Source of the DNA: Isoetes taiwanensis
Lineage: Eukaryota; Streptophyta; Lycopodiopsida; Isoetales; Isoetaceae
Length of the DNA stretch: 64,000 bases
Reading direction: 5' to 3'
Assembly: GCA_021234155.1 (NCBI GenBank)
Contig: JAJEKV010000083.1
Location: 2,394,608-2,458,607 of the forward strand
Under the pieces are notes generated by a model, which saw only the letters and a list, made by a program, of their open reading frames with translations, had not been told where the DNA came from and searched no databases. The number at the start of each line of letters is the position of its first letter. Positions within the stretch are counted from its first letter, which is position 1. Shown here one piece after another: positions 47,826 to 59,894 of the stretch. The translations under genes and the position numbers were made by a program.

Positions 47826-48650
47826 ATGGCGGGCATCTCCGATGCTTTGACGGACCTGCCTCCTCCATCTCGATTTGATCCCGAAGATCTGAACACATCA
47901 TTTCTTCCATCTCCGGTTCTCAACTTACCGCCTCCTTTTCTAGTCGCTCCCCCACCACATCCAAAGCTTCTTATTCTCTGCGCCTCCAGATCCTCTGTCA
48001 AACTGTTTCATCATCTTCCCACCAAAAAAATCATTGCAAGCATAGTATTGCCGGAGCTTTCCATGAGCAACAATTGCATCCCTCCCTCAATGATAAATCA
48101 TGTTTTCTCTATACCTTTGAAAAGCCTAATTCCTCTTCTTTGGTAGTAGCGGTCATGCAGTATAATGTGGCACCAGAGCGAGCAAATGCCTGGGCAAGGG
48201 CCCTTTTGCAGGGCATAAATTTTGATGAAGTTCTTCTATTGGCAGATCTGCAAGGGGAGCATTATAGAGGGAGGCTTTCTTGTGATGAGGCGCTTCTTTT
48301 TCGTTTGGAATCAGATGCAGAAAGAATATGTACTAGTCAAGAATTAAATGATTTAGTGCCTTTTATTTGCCTTCTGGTAGTCTAGTAGAGCTTGGAGTGG
48401 ACATATTTTTAGAGGCTGGTCTTTGCTAGACCAGAATATATGTTATAAACTGCTTGAGGTTTAAGTCTCTGTAAAGGAGTGACCATAATTTTAGGCATAC
48501 CATCAGCAGAGGATTGGCTTCATTTAATTTCTAAGATTATTCTACCTGGATTATTTTCATGCAAAAGCTTCTTTCCTGTCCATAGGCGAAGCTGTGAATT
48601 TGCCATTTGGGTTCTTAAATTATGGCAGTACAAGATTAATTGATTTTGAT
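47826..48650 (+). pseudogene. frameshifted, apparently intronless copy of a plant gene (proteasome assembly chaperone 1-like?)
   Basis: From an ATG at 47826 the frame reads LTDLPPPSRFDPEDLN, then KIIASIVLPELSMSNN. It shifts near 48075 to HPSLNDKSC, QYNVAPERANAWARALL and GRLSCDEALLFRLESDAER. It shifts again near 48362 to LPSGSLVELGVDIFLEAGL, and later to GVTIILGIPSAEDWLHLIS. The order of motifs matches, from memory, a conserved plant family of about 270 residues annotated as proteasome assembly chaperone 1-like, which helps build the 20S alpha ring. At least three frameshifts and an internal TAG break it, and no introns interrupt the segments. This could be a retrocopy or a gene damaged by sequence error. 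A TATA-like CATATAAAAG lies 35 bp upstream. Confidence 0.55.
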
Positions 48651-49412
48651 GATAATCAGAGCGCGAATTTATACTACTTGGCAAAATTCATTCTTAGAAG
48701 AAGTGCAATTTTGCATGCAGTATATGGCCACATTCGTTCTCCCTTATTCTATTCTATTCTATTCTTATGACTGGTCTTTTGGAAAGGTACAAATGCACTC
48801 TACTTATATTCAATAGGAATTTAATCTCATTGGGTGAGGCTATTCAACTATATTCACTTTATTTGTGCTTAATATGACAGTGTGGCAGATGCGTATTAAT
48901 GATGAGCAATGTCAATATACAAGATTTACATCCGTGGATTCCTTGGCTGAGCTCAGTTTGTTTACTTCTGGGCTTTTGTGATGATAACCTATCTGAGTTT
49001 GTATGGCTTTGGCATTTTTGTTCTATAGGTGAAGCGATCAGGAATTGATTCATATCCGGAAATGATTCATATTCGGCCCTCCCATGTCCAGCATTTTTTA
49101 CATCTGCAGTGAAATGCTTAGAACTATACCGATGTAATTCTGATAAATAATACATTTTTGGAGTTTGTTTTTGTATATCCAAACTAAGCTTATATCACAC
49201 TTCTTTCTGAAATAAATTAAATTTTTCTGCAGCCACCTCAAATGGGAACCACTAGGTTATGCTTATTCTGTCAAGGGCATTCTTCCTCCTTTGACATAGA
49301 TCATGGAACATATAGAGCCATACATATCTACAAGTTATTATCAACTGCTCCCATGTTGCACTATTTCAACAAGTGCTATAAGAACATTTATAATAATGAC
49401 ACGGTGCAATAG
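48651..49412. other. no supported gene (unit 2 counterpart of 30851-31634)
   Basis: Almost identical to unit 1. The minus-strand 107-codon frame at 48859-49182 differs at a few codons only. (TTCTA)n lies near 48744-48765. Confidence 0.4.
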
Positions 49413-49533
49413 AACCGACATTCCTTGGATGGGGACGCCTTTCCTCGCATTCCCTATTTATACCGCCTTCTTTCTCATTTCCAGTCATCGGCGTTCTCTT
49501 GAGCTTCTTCCATTCTGCTCTTTCCGGGCTCCA
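49413..49533 (+). repeat. TATA-bearing block, copy A (unit 2)
   Basis: Same block as 31635-31753, here with GGATGGGGACGCC where unit 1 has GGATAGGGGCC. It recurs split at 55041-55070 and 55411-55493. Confidence 0.65.
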
Positions 49534-52500
49534 CTATCACCCAAAACCAGATTTCCTACGCGCTACCAAGATTTCCTAGGCTCTACCAGATTATTATGTG
49601 GATTGGTGTGTCTAATCTAATCGTTTGATTGGGTTACATGGTACGGTGGTGGCTGTGGCTTAGTCCTTTGCTGTGCACAGATGGTTTGGGCTCTCCAATA
49701 GATGGAGGGTCGTTCGTTTTCAAGATCTATCCTCACCGGTGAGTGTCACCTTCTCTATTTTCCGTTTTTGTTTTGGTTGCAATAAGTCTTGATGGTTTGG
49801 GGTCGCTTTGTGATTCTGCATAGATTTTCTTCCTTCGTTTCCCTCTTCTTTTCGCCCCTTCTTTTGCACTGCATCCTGATCCTGGCTGCTTCTGCTTTTG
49901 CCCATACTGATTGCTGTTTCGTTTGGATCGATTGCTGTTTGCTTCCCCTTTTCTCCTCTCTCCATCTTGTTTTGTGCTTGCTGGTGTGTGCAATTTTGGG
50001 CTGTTTGCTCGAATCTGCCTTCTGCAACATGTTCTGGCAGCAGACTAAGCTTCTGCCTTCCTTTCCAAGCAAATCATATGGCCCTTGCTCCATTTTTTCT
50101 TGTATCTGCATGCTTTCTGAGTTTTCGATTCCCTCTTTATCATTTCCATTGTCTAAGTTTCGTGGCTTTCTTCCTGCCTCCATAGCCGAATCTCTGTAAA
50201 TTTTGGGGTTGGGCGACTGAGCGACTCTGTTGCTTGACTCCCTCATTCGAATCTGACTGCGATGTCTCTGGCCCTATCTCCAACTGTTCCTCCCTAGCCG
50301 AAGGCCTGCCACCACAGGCTTCGAAATCCTTAGTAGCTCTAACCAGATAATTTGCTGGTAAATGTCATACTCCACCGGATTTTGAATATAAACACAAAAT
50401 TATTTGCCGGATTTTGAAGGAAACCCCACAATTTGTCACAATTTGTTTGCGGACAAATAAAAATTCAAACCGGAAAATAAGGATGGTGACCGGAAATTTA
50501 GGAGACCAACTCCTAGTTTTTCGATGCCTGCCTCGGCCGCCACTGCCACGCCAAATTAGCTGTCACAAATATCTCTTGGGGGATACTGGGGGGCGGTGCC
50601 CCTTGTCCTCTCTTGGCTTGGGGATACCAAGTCCCTGTAGCCCCTTCTTTTGCTTTGGAGGTTTGTTATTTTCTCCAGATTTGCCGTGTTTTTTGGTTTC
50701 ATGTTCTCGATTTGGTTCCCTTGTTCTTTTAACTCTTCTAGTGTTTGCTCATGTTCTCCATGCTTATCCATGTTCTTTGCTTCTCCAAGAGGTTTTTGCA
50801 TTTTTTCTCGTTGCTATATTCAAGCATCACAAGTACTCATGCATCTAGAGCACTATAAGTTTTTTCGTTTTGATAATACTTTGCTTTTCTTTATGAGGTT
50901 TGTGGATCATTTAATTCTTGCATTCTGGTCATTCCCTTCATGCCGAGTTTTTTCTTAAGGGATTCAGATAAGGAATTCCTTCTGGTTTCTTCTTGTTTGG
51001 GAGCTAAGATTAGGAGGAACAGATTGCAGTAGTAGTGGTGCCGGCCTCCTTAATCTTTGCTTTGGGGACACCGATCTCGGTATCCCGATTTCAAGTTAAT
51101 ATAAGTTGTTTGATGATTTTTTACTAATGATTTGGTCTTAGTACGGCGGCTAGGTTGCGCAATTTCAACCTCTGATTGCGGGTGCTGGCTCTCTCCAATT
51201 GCCTCGTTTTACATTTTCCTCGAGTTTTTGATTTAATATTGCGCATTGCATATTTTTTGTTCCTTGTAAAATATGCATATGCAGGCTAAACTTCCTCGAG
51301 CTTTCACTGTTAATATTGCACATGTTCATATGTTATGCTCTGTGTTAGAGATGCATATGCATGATAACATTTTTCCGTTTTTTGATATCCCAAATTTCCA
51401 TGCTTTAGGCTTCTTGTAAGATTTGCATATGCATGCTCTGTTTCTACTTGCTCTGAGGGTGTAGATAATTCGGGTGATTTAATCTTTTTCGTATGCGTAG
51501 TGACATCCTAAATGCCCTTCTCTAGGTGAGTACAGGCTCTTGCCATTTTTTGCTTCATGAATCTTTGTTTCTTTTCTTACCTATTCAGAAGTTGTTTAGG
51601 ACAATATGTTATTATGTTAGCTAGTGCCATAGTTCCACGTTTCTAACAGATTAACATGGGGCGAATATTGTAGAGGTGTAAATTATTTTTGATAGCTCTT
51701 TTTTGTGAAATGATGGAGCAATTTTCAAATTAATTGCGTCTAGCTTTATGTCACCCTATGAATGTTTTTCTCCCCTTGTTCCATGATTCTCGACTTACTT
51801 ATTTGCTTGCTTGCTTAGAGCGGGTATGTTTTTTCCATTCTAGGCCATGTGGCATGTGTAAGGAGTGATTGCAATTCATATGGTTGTTTATGAAGTTGCT
51901 TAAAAGGTTCTTAGTAAGTAGTCAGTGTTACTGCCTCAATTGTTTTTGGAGACATGTTATAACAACTATGGTGCTACACATAAGGTATGGTTTTTTGAAC
52001 ACGTAATTTTTTCTTTACCATTATGACGTCATGTATCTCCCATAGCTCCGAGTTGGTTCTCCACATTTGTTCTTTTTACAGGGTGAACCTTGCACCTTAT
52101 CGATCACCGACATATCCTCACTCCGTTGTTTCTGGGATTATTTATCATGCGCCATTACCAATCCATTGGTCTTCTTGCATTCGGAGGTTCATTTGAGTTG
52201 CTTCCTCCATGAGACATATGCCTAGAGGTCCTAGAAAGCGCATACACAAGGCCAGGGATTTCCAGGAGGTATTTTTGCATTTTGTATTGACTCTTATGGT
52301 TCCATTGTGAGAAAGCCATGGCATTTTACTCTTTTGTACACGAATGTTTTTCTTTTCTCGATAAGTTTGGGCAAATATTATGTTTAGCATATGGCACATT
52401 GGGCTTATTTTTTCCAGCTCTATATCATTTGGTATTCGTTGTGTTCCATGTTTCTAGTTCTACAAGTTGCCTACTTCCTGGAGTGCTAGATTGCTCATTA

Positions 52501-54980
52501 TCTCAAAATAGCCATTCTGGTGGTAAATTTGCACGTTCTCAAGTTGTTTGTGACAAGTGGTAAATTTGCACGTTCTCAAGTTGTTTGTGGTTTGGTAAGC
52601 ATCTGACATCTTGCATAGATATTACATTTGTTAGGGATATTGGTGACCTTATTTTGCAGGCTATGTTGTCCATATTTATTCTTTGCTATTTTTTGTTTGA
52701 CGAATTTTGTTCGTTCCTAGGTGTTTGTTTCCGTTTTGGTATTTCTAGTGCTTGCACCACTCCAATTTGTCGTATGGATTTCATTATCTCTTATTTTTTT
52801 CTAGTTTCTTTATTCATATTTACTCCATGGCTCCATGATTTTCTGTCCAAGCCTCTGGTGTTGTTGCCCGACTTTATTATCTTTGGTCATGAGGTTTCTG
52901 AGTTGTATTGCTCCTTGTTCCATTATGTTGTGATAGATTTCATTTTTCATAGATATACTTTTTGTAGTGCATCTCTGTCTCATAGAGCATTAATCTACAC
53001 TTACGTTGTTGCATTGTAGGTTTTGGTTCCTTACCCTTTTCTAGTATCTTGACAGGCGTATGCTTTTTCCTGTTGTTTCTTGAATTTGTTGCCTATGTTG
53101 CTGCATTTTTGTAATGTTATTTTTTGTTCCTTCTTGTTGTGCCATGGCTCCATCACACCTTTACTTCAATTGGAGTTCGGTCTTTTTTAGGTGCCCCTGC
53201 TTACTTTCAAGTTGTTCAAATTCGGTTCCATTGTTGTTCTTCCTCATAAGTCTCGCTTGTTCTATGGTTAAGTTCCTTCTAGTGCTCCATTGGCTCCAAT
53301 ATTTTCTCGATCCTATAGATATGTTGGTCTTTTGGTTGTGTTGTTCCTTTTACCGTAGTTTGGGTAATCGGTCTTGTGATGTGGGCTCTTTGAATGTTTG
53401 ATCCTATAGATATGTTGGTCTTTCTGGCTGTGTTGTTCCTTTTAGGCATAGTTTGGGCACTGGTCTTGTGATGTGGGCTCTTGAATGTTTTTATTTATCA
53501 TCTTCCAGCTTTCTGCTTTTTGACGGGTTGTTCCTACCCTTTACTTTTGTCAAACTTATTCTTCTTGAAATGCGCTTGAAATGCGCTCTTGGCAGGTTTA
53601 TTATTTCACTTTTTGTCTTTTTAAGTTTTGTTCTTCTGTTGTATAGTTCGATGTCATATAGTTTGTGCTCAAGCATGATTATTTATTGTCTCACAATAGA
53701 GTTTAATAGGCAGAGCATGGTTATACTTTTTTGCTAGCAAGATTGATATGCGATTTGATCAGTCCTTTCAGATATGATATGAGTTAATTATGATAGCCCT
53801 CTAGTGGTTCCGAGGGTGCCATGTTTTTCTTACTTTATTTTCGGTGATTCCTTTTTGTCCAACTACCTTACTTCACGTCGGTTCATCTTTCACTGCTTGT
53901 CTAGTCTCATTGATCACATTGAACACTGCTCTGTCGTTTTCATTTGCGTCGTTACCATACATCCATCCATCTTTCCATTTGGGTGGTTGGCATTACTGGC
54001 TTTGTTATTCTCATATTCTCTTGTTGTTTTAATATTCGTTGAATTTGTCTGCGATGTTCTGACTCATTGTCCCATTACTACTATAGCTTTCCTGCTCAGT
54101 TTAATATATTTTCTAGGTTTGATCCGGTTCGGGTTTGTCAGTTAGTCTTAGAGTCTTTTAGTGCTTTTTAGTTCAATTTTTTGTTTGTTTTGGTCTTAGT
54201 TCAATTTTTTTGTTAGTTCACTCTTTGTATTTTAGTGTCAGTTTCTCTTTTAGTTTTTTAAGTTCATTTTTAGGCATTTTTTCTATGTATCCCTTTTGCT
54301 CCATATATTCATCAAGTTCACTCTCCTTCATTTATTCTTTAACCTCTTAAATCGCCTTCTATTTACTACTTGCTCCAGTTCTTTATTTGTCCTTTCAATT
54401 TAGTTTAACGTCTTGAAACGACTTGGCTCTTTTGCTGTTTTGTTTGGCCCTTGTAGTCAACTTGATCTTGGTTACCTTGTTCTTCTTTATCCCATTGATC
54501 GCATGTGCCTCTCGTCTCCCTTACTCATTTCACTGCATTTGCTCCACATTTGTTTTGCCATCTATTCTATTTTCTACTTCTGCCATTTTTGGCCCCCCAT
54601 TTTCTCCAGTCGTTCTAACTTGCTCCATTCGTTTATTTATTTTTCCTCTATTTATCCATTTGCTCTAGATTCCTTTTTTGTCCTCTCATTTCAGTTGCTC
54701 ATTTCGCCTCTTCCGTCGTTTTTAGTTCTTTTGTTCCTTATTTGTCCATCTCCTTCGTTTGTTTAGCTCTTCTCCTTCTTTTCCTTGATGTTCGTTTATC
54801 ATATTCTTGCCTTTTGCTCTGTTTATCCTGATTTCTTCGCCAATTCTTCTTTGTTGTTCCTTTGTCTGATCCGTTCTAGTTGTCCTATTTTTTCCCTATT
54901 TTTCCTTCATTTCACTTTTGTCCCATTTTACCTAGTCAGTATAGTTTGCTCATTCTAATTGAAGTAGATTCCTCTTCTAT
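49534..54980. other. pyrimidine-rich tract (unit 2)
   Basis: Counterpart of 31800-38551 without the 1.43-kb stretch. No domain-bearing frame occurs on either strand. TGCATATGCA repeats recur at about 51270-51440. Confidence 0.5.
53309..53490 (+). repeat. 91-bp tandem duplication specific to unit 2
   Basis: Two imperfect copies start at 53309 and 53400, both GATCCTATAGATATGTTGGT. Unit 1 has a single copy at about 36973. The first copy is the odd one (CGTAGTTTGGGTAATCGG in place of GCATAGTTTGGGCACTGG). Confidence 0.75.
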
Positions 54981-55040
54981 TGGCTAGTTGGTTGTATCAT
55001 AGGACCCATCCTAGGAATGCCACGGTTCTAGATAGCAATA

Positions 55041-55493
55041 GCATTCCTTGGATGGGGGCCTTTTTCCTCACAATAGATTATATTTTCTATTCGAACCCAT
55101 CCTTGAGAAGCCTGAAGAGGCTATTCTAAAGGAAAAAATGGTAAAAAATCTCAGGGATAGCCTTCAAGAGGTCAAAATAGCAAAAAGCAATGATAAATTT
55201 GTTGCTAAATATTCTGTTCTTGCTATAGTAATCAGGGAGAATCACTGAAGCCTACAATGGCAGCCAAATTGTTGAAATTACATCCACAGAATTAAATCTT
55301 GTAGCAAAAAGAAGGAAGCAAATGTCATTGATTGGAGCAAATTTGTGGGCGTTAGCAGGCCAAAAACCAAGAACAAATGTTGTAGATTAAGCTACGAAGA
55401 ATTTGATTGCCTCTATTTATACCGCCTTCTTTCTCATTTCCAGTCATCGGCGTTCTCTTGAGCTTCTTCCATTCTGCTCTTTCCGGGCTCCAT
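55041..55493 (+). repeat. TATA-bearing block, copy B, split (unit 2)
   Basis: Same arrangement as 38612-39068. The inserted exon-like piece again reads KPEEAILKEKMVKNLRDSL. Its 3-prime end differs from unit 1 in ways that damage both copies. Confidence 0.55.
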
Positions 55494-55727
55494 AAGTTTC
55501 CCGCCCCCCCCTCCCTCTATCATATCTAAGCTGGTTTGTCGTATCTACATCTGATTTTTCAAATTCTCATTGTTGGGGCTGCTCATTTTCCTATTAGTCG
55601 ATTAATCATCTTTATGTCTGTTTGTTTTTTTCTACACTTCTCGGATGCAAATGCGGTCGGTCGATAATCCCCATGTTTTCTTTCTATTCTCTTTAATGGT
55701 GTATATGTTCTTACTTTTCATTTGTTC

Positions 55728-55953
55728 CTCGACGTGGCATTGTAGCCTATGAGGTTTACTTATCATTTCATTCTGTCTCGGCGTGGCACTGCAGCCTCCG
55801 GGACGTAATTTTCATCTTTATTTTCTCTCGGCGTGGCAATGTAGCCTCCGAGACAGCACTAATCAGATGTTCTTTCCCGCGATGATCATTCCATAGGCGA
55901 TTCCTGATTGGTCGGCTGCTATTTCTTTCTCGGTGTGGCCTTGGAGCCTCCGA
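55728..55953 (+). repeat. four-copy array of a hairpin motif (unit 2)
   Basis: Copies at about 55728, 55777, 55827 and 55929. The second copy (CTCGGCGTGGCACTGCAGCC) is the cleanest and shows that its unit 1 partner is corrupted at a CTG/CAG site. Confidence 0.65.
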
Positions 55954-58414
55954 ACCTTATTATTTTTTTGAAATTATATCCACTGATGCGCAAGGCACTT
56001 AACTCCCTAACGGGTCTTCTCTCATTCTGCAGGTTACTTTTGGGGAGTATCTTGGTTGTCACAGTGTGAGTGGTCATGCTTCATCTTTGGAGACCTTCGC
56101 CATCCTGTTTATCGGGGATCTGTTGGGTGATTGAGACTAGCAGTTGAGCATCCTCTTTTGGATGCTTCAACTCTTTGTTTGGCGATCATGTAATTCAAGT
56201 TATCTCCATTTTGTTTCGAGCACTGCGGCATGTCGAGAACGTTGGCAGCTATCTCTCATCAGGGTTTCATCGAAAACCCAGAAGGGCGGGGTTTATCATC
56301 TTGGCGAGAAGTTCTCAGTCGCCTCACCTTTGCTTAACCTGCGCGGCAGATGCTTCATCTTTTATCTTGTATTCTTTATTTGTCGTCATGCTCTCGATGA
56401 TTGTCTAGTTTCGGAGCATTTCTCAAAAAGTTTTTCAAAAAACTTCTACCCCTATTACGGGGAACCAAAATTGTATTCAACGTTTCTAAAGAGCTCAATG
56501 AGAACACCACTTCACTTCGGCCAGTTAGTTGTATCATAGAACCCATCCTAGGAATGTATGATTACATATGAAACTATGCTAATTGGATTGGCATCGCTAA
56601 AAGTACACAAACAAGGAAAGAAAAATTGGGCTGGATGAAATGACCACACTCAATAACTTATTATTGAAACCATAGTTTGATTAGAAAAAGAGTTAAATAT
56701 AGTAATTTGAGAGTAAAATAGTGTCAAATTACAATGAAACCATGCATAAGAAAGTGCATTGTCAGCTTCAAAGAAAGGAAGGTGTCAATGAAGTTGCAAG
56801 GTCAGGCTGAACATCATCATATCATTTGCCAACTTCATTTATTCATTTAAATCATCCCATTGACGATGGGTTATTTTTAAGTATCCCTGTAAATTATCAT
56901 AGTTGGTTTTGTGCCCTCATATTATTCCGTTTCCAAAGATTATAAGGTATAGCTCGTTACCTATCTGGGCCAGTGTGCTGATGGATTGATAAGGTTGGGC
57001 TTTTTACCCACTCGTGTCTGTGGCATGGGCTTTGCACAATAATACAGCAGGGCACAAGCCACAACTTTCTTCTTTTTGAGAGTGTTGTAGGGAATGGAAG
57101 GAGTGTTTTTGGAAAGATGGAGCATTATCTAGAGGTTATTGGAAGATTTGAAGGCATTTCATTTAAAACGATAGTTTTTATGGCTAACTTTGAGGAGAGT
57201 TGGATCTTAGAGGCCTTTCAACCTGGGGTGTTATGTTTCTTTAGTCAAATTTGTTTATAATCTAAATCCTACATTGCAACCAGGAAACTGCTGTCGAGTA
57301 GGAATTGTTTCGTAGGTTATTTATGAGGTACGTTTTGTTGCATATACACGTTGCATGGACATTTGGCATGATATGTTGGTCTAGAACTGGAGTTCTGAAG
57401 TAAAGCTGTTAGTTTGTGCAGATGATACCGAATAGCAAGAACAAGGGGTTTTGAACAGGGATTTCATTATGTTAATTCAAAATTCATAGATTGTCTAATT
57501 CGTGTTGAATTTGTTCGCTACTTTGTTGTTCTTAGGCTAGATCTGTGGTCACAGACTCATCCAAGTCTGTAATAATTCTAAAGTTTTCATCATTTTTAAA
57601 GTTGGAGTTTGCTGAGTGGATCTATGCACTTCTTTGGGCAGATGCAGAGGTTTGGCTTCATTTAATTTCTAAGATTATTCTACCTGGATTATTTTCATGC
57701 TAAAGCTTCTTTCCTATTATGGATAAGAAACATTTGGATACTGTCATTGGGAAATATACACGATTAGATGCACAAGACAAGCAAAAGTTTGATTCAGATG
57801 AAATTTCTTTGAGTACTATCCGTCTAGCAAATGATACAAAAATACATGATTGGGTATTGGATATTTTCTCTAATTGAAATTGATACCAACGTTTACTATG
57901 TGCTTATTAAAAAGATAACCCTAGCAAGGTTTTATGCAATGCACTGAAATGTTAAGGTAGCTATTTTTATGTCAAATAATTTAATGGACTACATAAATAT
58001 TCAAAGAATCGTTATTTTGATCATCTTAGAGCTAGAAAATGGTTCTAAGAACTACAAAATGGTTAAGAAGCGTATATTGAGAGGTTAAACATGGAGGCCT
58101 AATTATTGTATCGGTAGTTCACGAACCGAATGGAGAGGTCCATCTCATATTTGGGGAATTGCATTGAGCCCATATAAACACACCCATGTTTACTATTTCT
58201 CTCGCTAATGCGTCGTAACCACATGTTTACTATTTCTCTTGAGCCAATTTTATCGAGGTGTTGGTATAATTGAATGCACATGTGCTTCTAGACTATCACA
58301 TATAGGAGGTTCGAACTCTTCAAGCATAGGTATTGCTTTGGCTTTCACATGTCTAGAATTAATATCATTTTGACACAGCATAATTTTGATAAAGAGAAAT
58401 GTTCGCGGCGGCCT
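55954..58414. other. end of unit 2: no supported gene
   Basis: Counterpart of 39523-41990, including the right 38-bp direct repeat near 56520 and the MDKKHLDTVIGKYTRLDAQD frame near 57720. The internal phrase CATGTTTACTATTTCTCT is duplicated near 58184-58240. Confidence 0.4.
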
Positions 58415-58432
58415 TGGGCACCGAGATAAATT

Positions 58433-59894
58433 TCTTGTCTTGTCTTGTCTTGTATAATAATGTTTTAGTGTGTGTCGTGAACTGTGCCCTAAATTGGGCA
58501 GCTAAGATCTAATGACTAATTTTATGGTTGAGATTTTATTTGGTTGAGTTTAGGGCTATGGCAGCCGACGGCTCTTACAAAAAGCAGCGGGCAACCATTC
58601 AGAGCCTCTCCTGAAGCATCTGCCACAGCAAACGATAATTCGAGACCTTTGGTTTGGCTTTCAATTTCTGGATTTTAGAACCGGGCTCCTGTTGATCCTA
58701 TTGATATTAGAGGCATGGCACAGGCTTTGCTCTCTAGATGTAAGTATGTTAATAATCAGTGTAGACTAATTTTTTGAACTCATATCCAATTCTTTACAAT
58801 GATTTTTAGCAACAGTCGACTTCTAGATTATCGGTCTACGAAATCTCTGTTTAATGTGCCTTTGATGTTTTTGTTACCTGAGACAGCCAAATGAGCCTGC
58901 ATTGGGCTTCAACGAGAAATGGTGCCTTAGTATCAGAGTCATTGTAGCTATGGCTATTTTGATGGTGCAACATCAGAATAGATTCGTCAATTTTTTTATT
59001 TCATTATCTGAATTATAGGATTCAATTCGGGGAGAGTTAAGGTTAAAAGGTTTGAGCCGAAACATTCTAAAGGAGCAGAGAATCTAATTTTAAGGAACGC
59101 TTCAGATGTTTTTTGGTAATGCAATGACAATCCACCTCCTTTCATAGGAGATTTAGGTTTTTGTCCAGCCTCCAGAATAAGGCAATGCTTTTTTTGGTTG
59201 TGGCAGGAATGGAGATCCTTAAGAGCCACGAAGCCAGTGAAATAAAAACCGACCCTATTGTGAAATGTGAACGTCCTCTCATTGCCTCCAGAACGAACTC
59301 ATTAATCGGAATGCATTCAATTACTAGCGAAAACTCAATTTGAATCAGTTTGGAGGTCTATCCTGCTCTGATTTTTTACTAGCATAATTTAATTAGATGC
59401 ATGGTTTTAGGAATCATGTAGCTCCACTTTGTAAGTCTGGAATAGTAAAAGCAATGGTTCGAATCTGAGATGTCGCAGTTCAGCATAATCTTCATCTGTT
59501 TTTTTATGTCTGTTTTTTAGAGTTCCTGGTCCAACTCCGACGATGGGCGACATCGAGACGTTTCAGATACGATGCTACTCTTCCTATACCCAGCACTTCC
59601 ATTCAAATGCAATTGCTGTATACAGGTCAGTTGCTTCTGAAGAAGTCTTAGTTTCTAAGTTTTACAAAATGGAAAGCTAATTTGCTGGTAGGCATAGAAT
59701 CACGTGAAGAAGCTTTTCTCCAGAAAATTGACTAAAAATGAAAGCAGTGAGGCTGTGCCCTCTGGAGTTGTGACAGCAAGTGCGCCTGTTGCACAGGTAG
59801 GGACTATGGGTTCGACTGTTCAAGGTGATGCAACTCTAAATGCTAGAAAATCTTCAATAGTGAACTCAATAGAAAATCTTCAATAGTGATGTCT
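58433..59894 (+). repeat. second tandem duplication, unit A (1.46 kb), with coding-like fragments
   Basis: The unit starts at a (CTTGT)n run followed by ATAATAATGTTTTAGT. Fragments open in both units include PTALTKSSGQPFRASPEA (about 58565-58680), MEILKSHEASEIKTDPIVK (59209-59343, after an acceptor-like GTGGCAG) and KNESSEAVPSGVVTASAP (59704-59886). They look like exons of one unknown gene. Stops and amino-acid changes between the units suggest decay. No domain is recognised. Confidence 0.65.

Larger units (their letters stand above)
41991..58414 (+). repeat. large tandem duplication, unit 2 (16.4 kb)
   Basis: Direct repeat of 24208-41990 starting at the same ATTGCCTCTAATACTAC and ending at the same GTTCGCGGCGGCCT, after which unique sequence resumes. 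It lacks the 1.43-kb MITE-bearing stretch (junction at 52140/52141) and has an extra local duplication at 53309-53490. Coding-like frames are usually less broken here than in unit 1. Confidence 0.9.

Noticed and set aside
24208-58414. The two large units as the LTRs or termini of a giant element
   Set aside because: The units abut directly with nothing between them, and their ends lack TG...CA or inverted termini.
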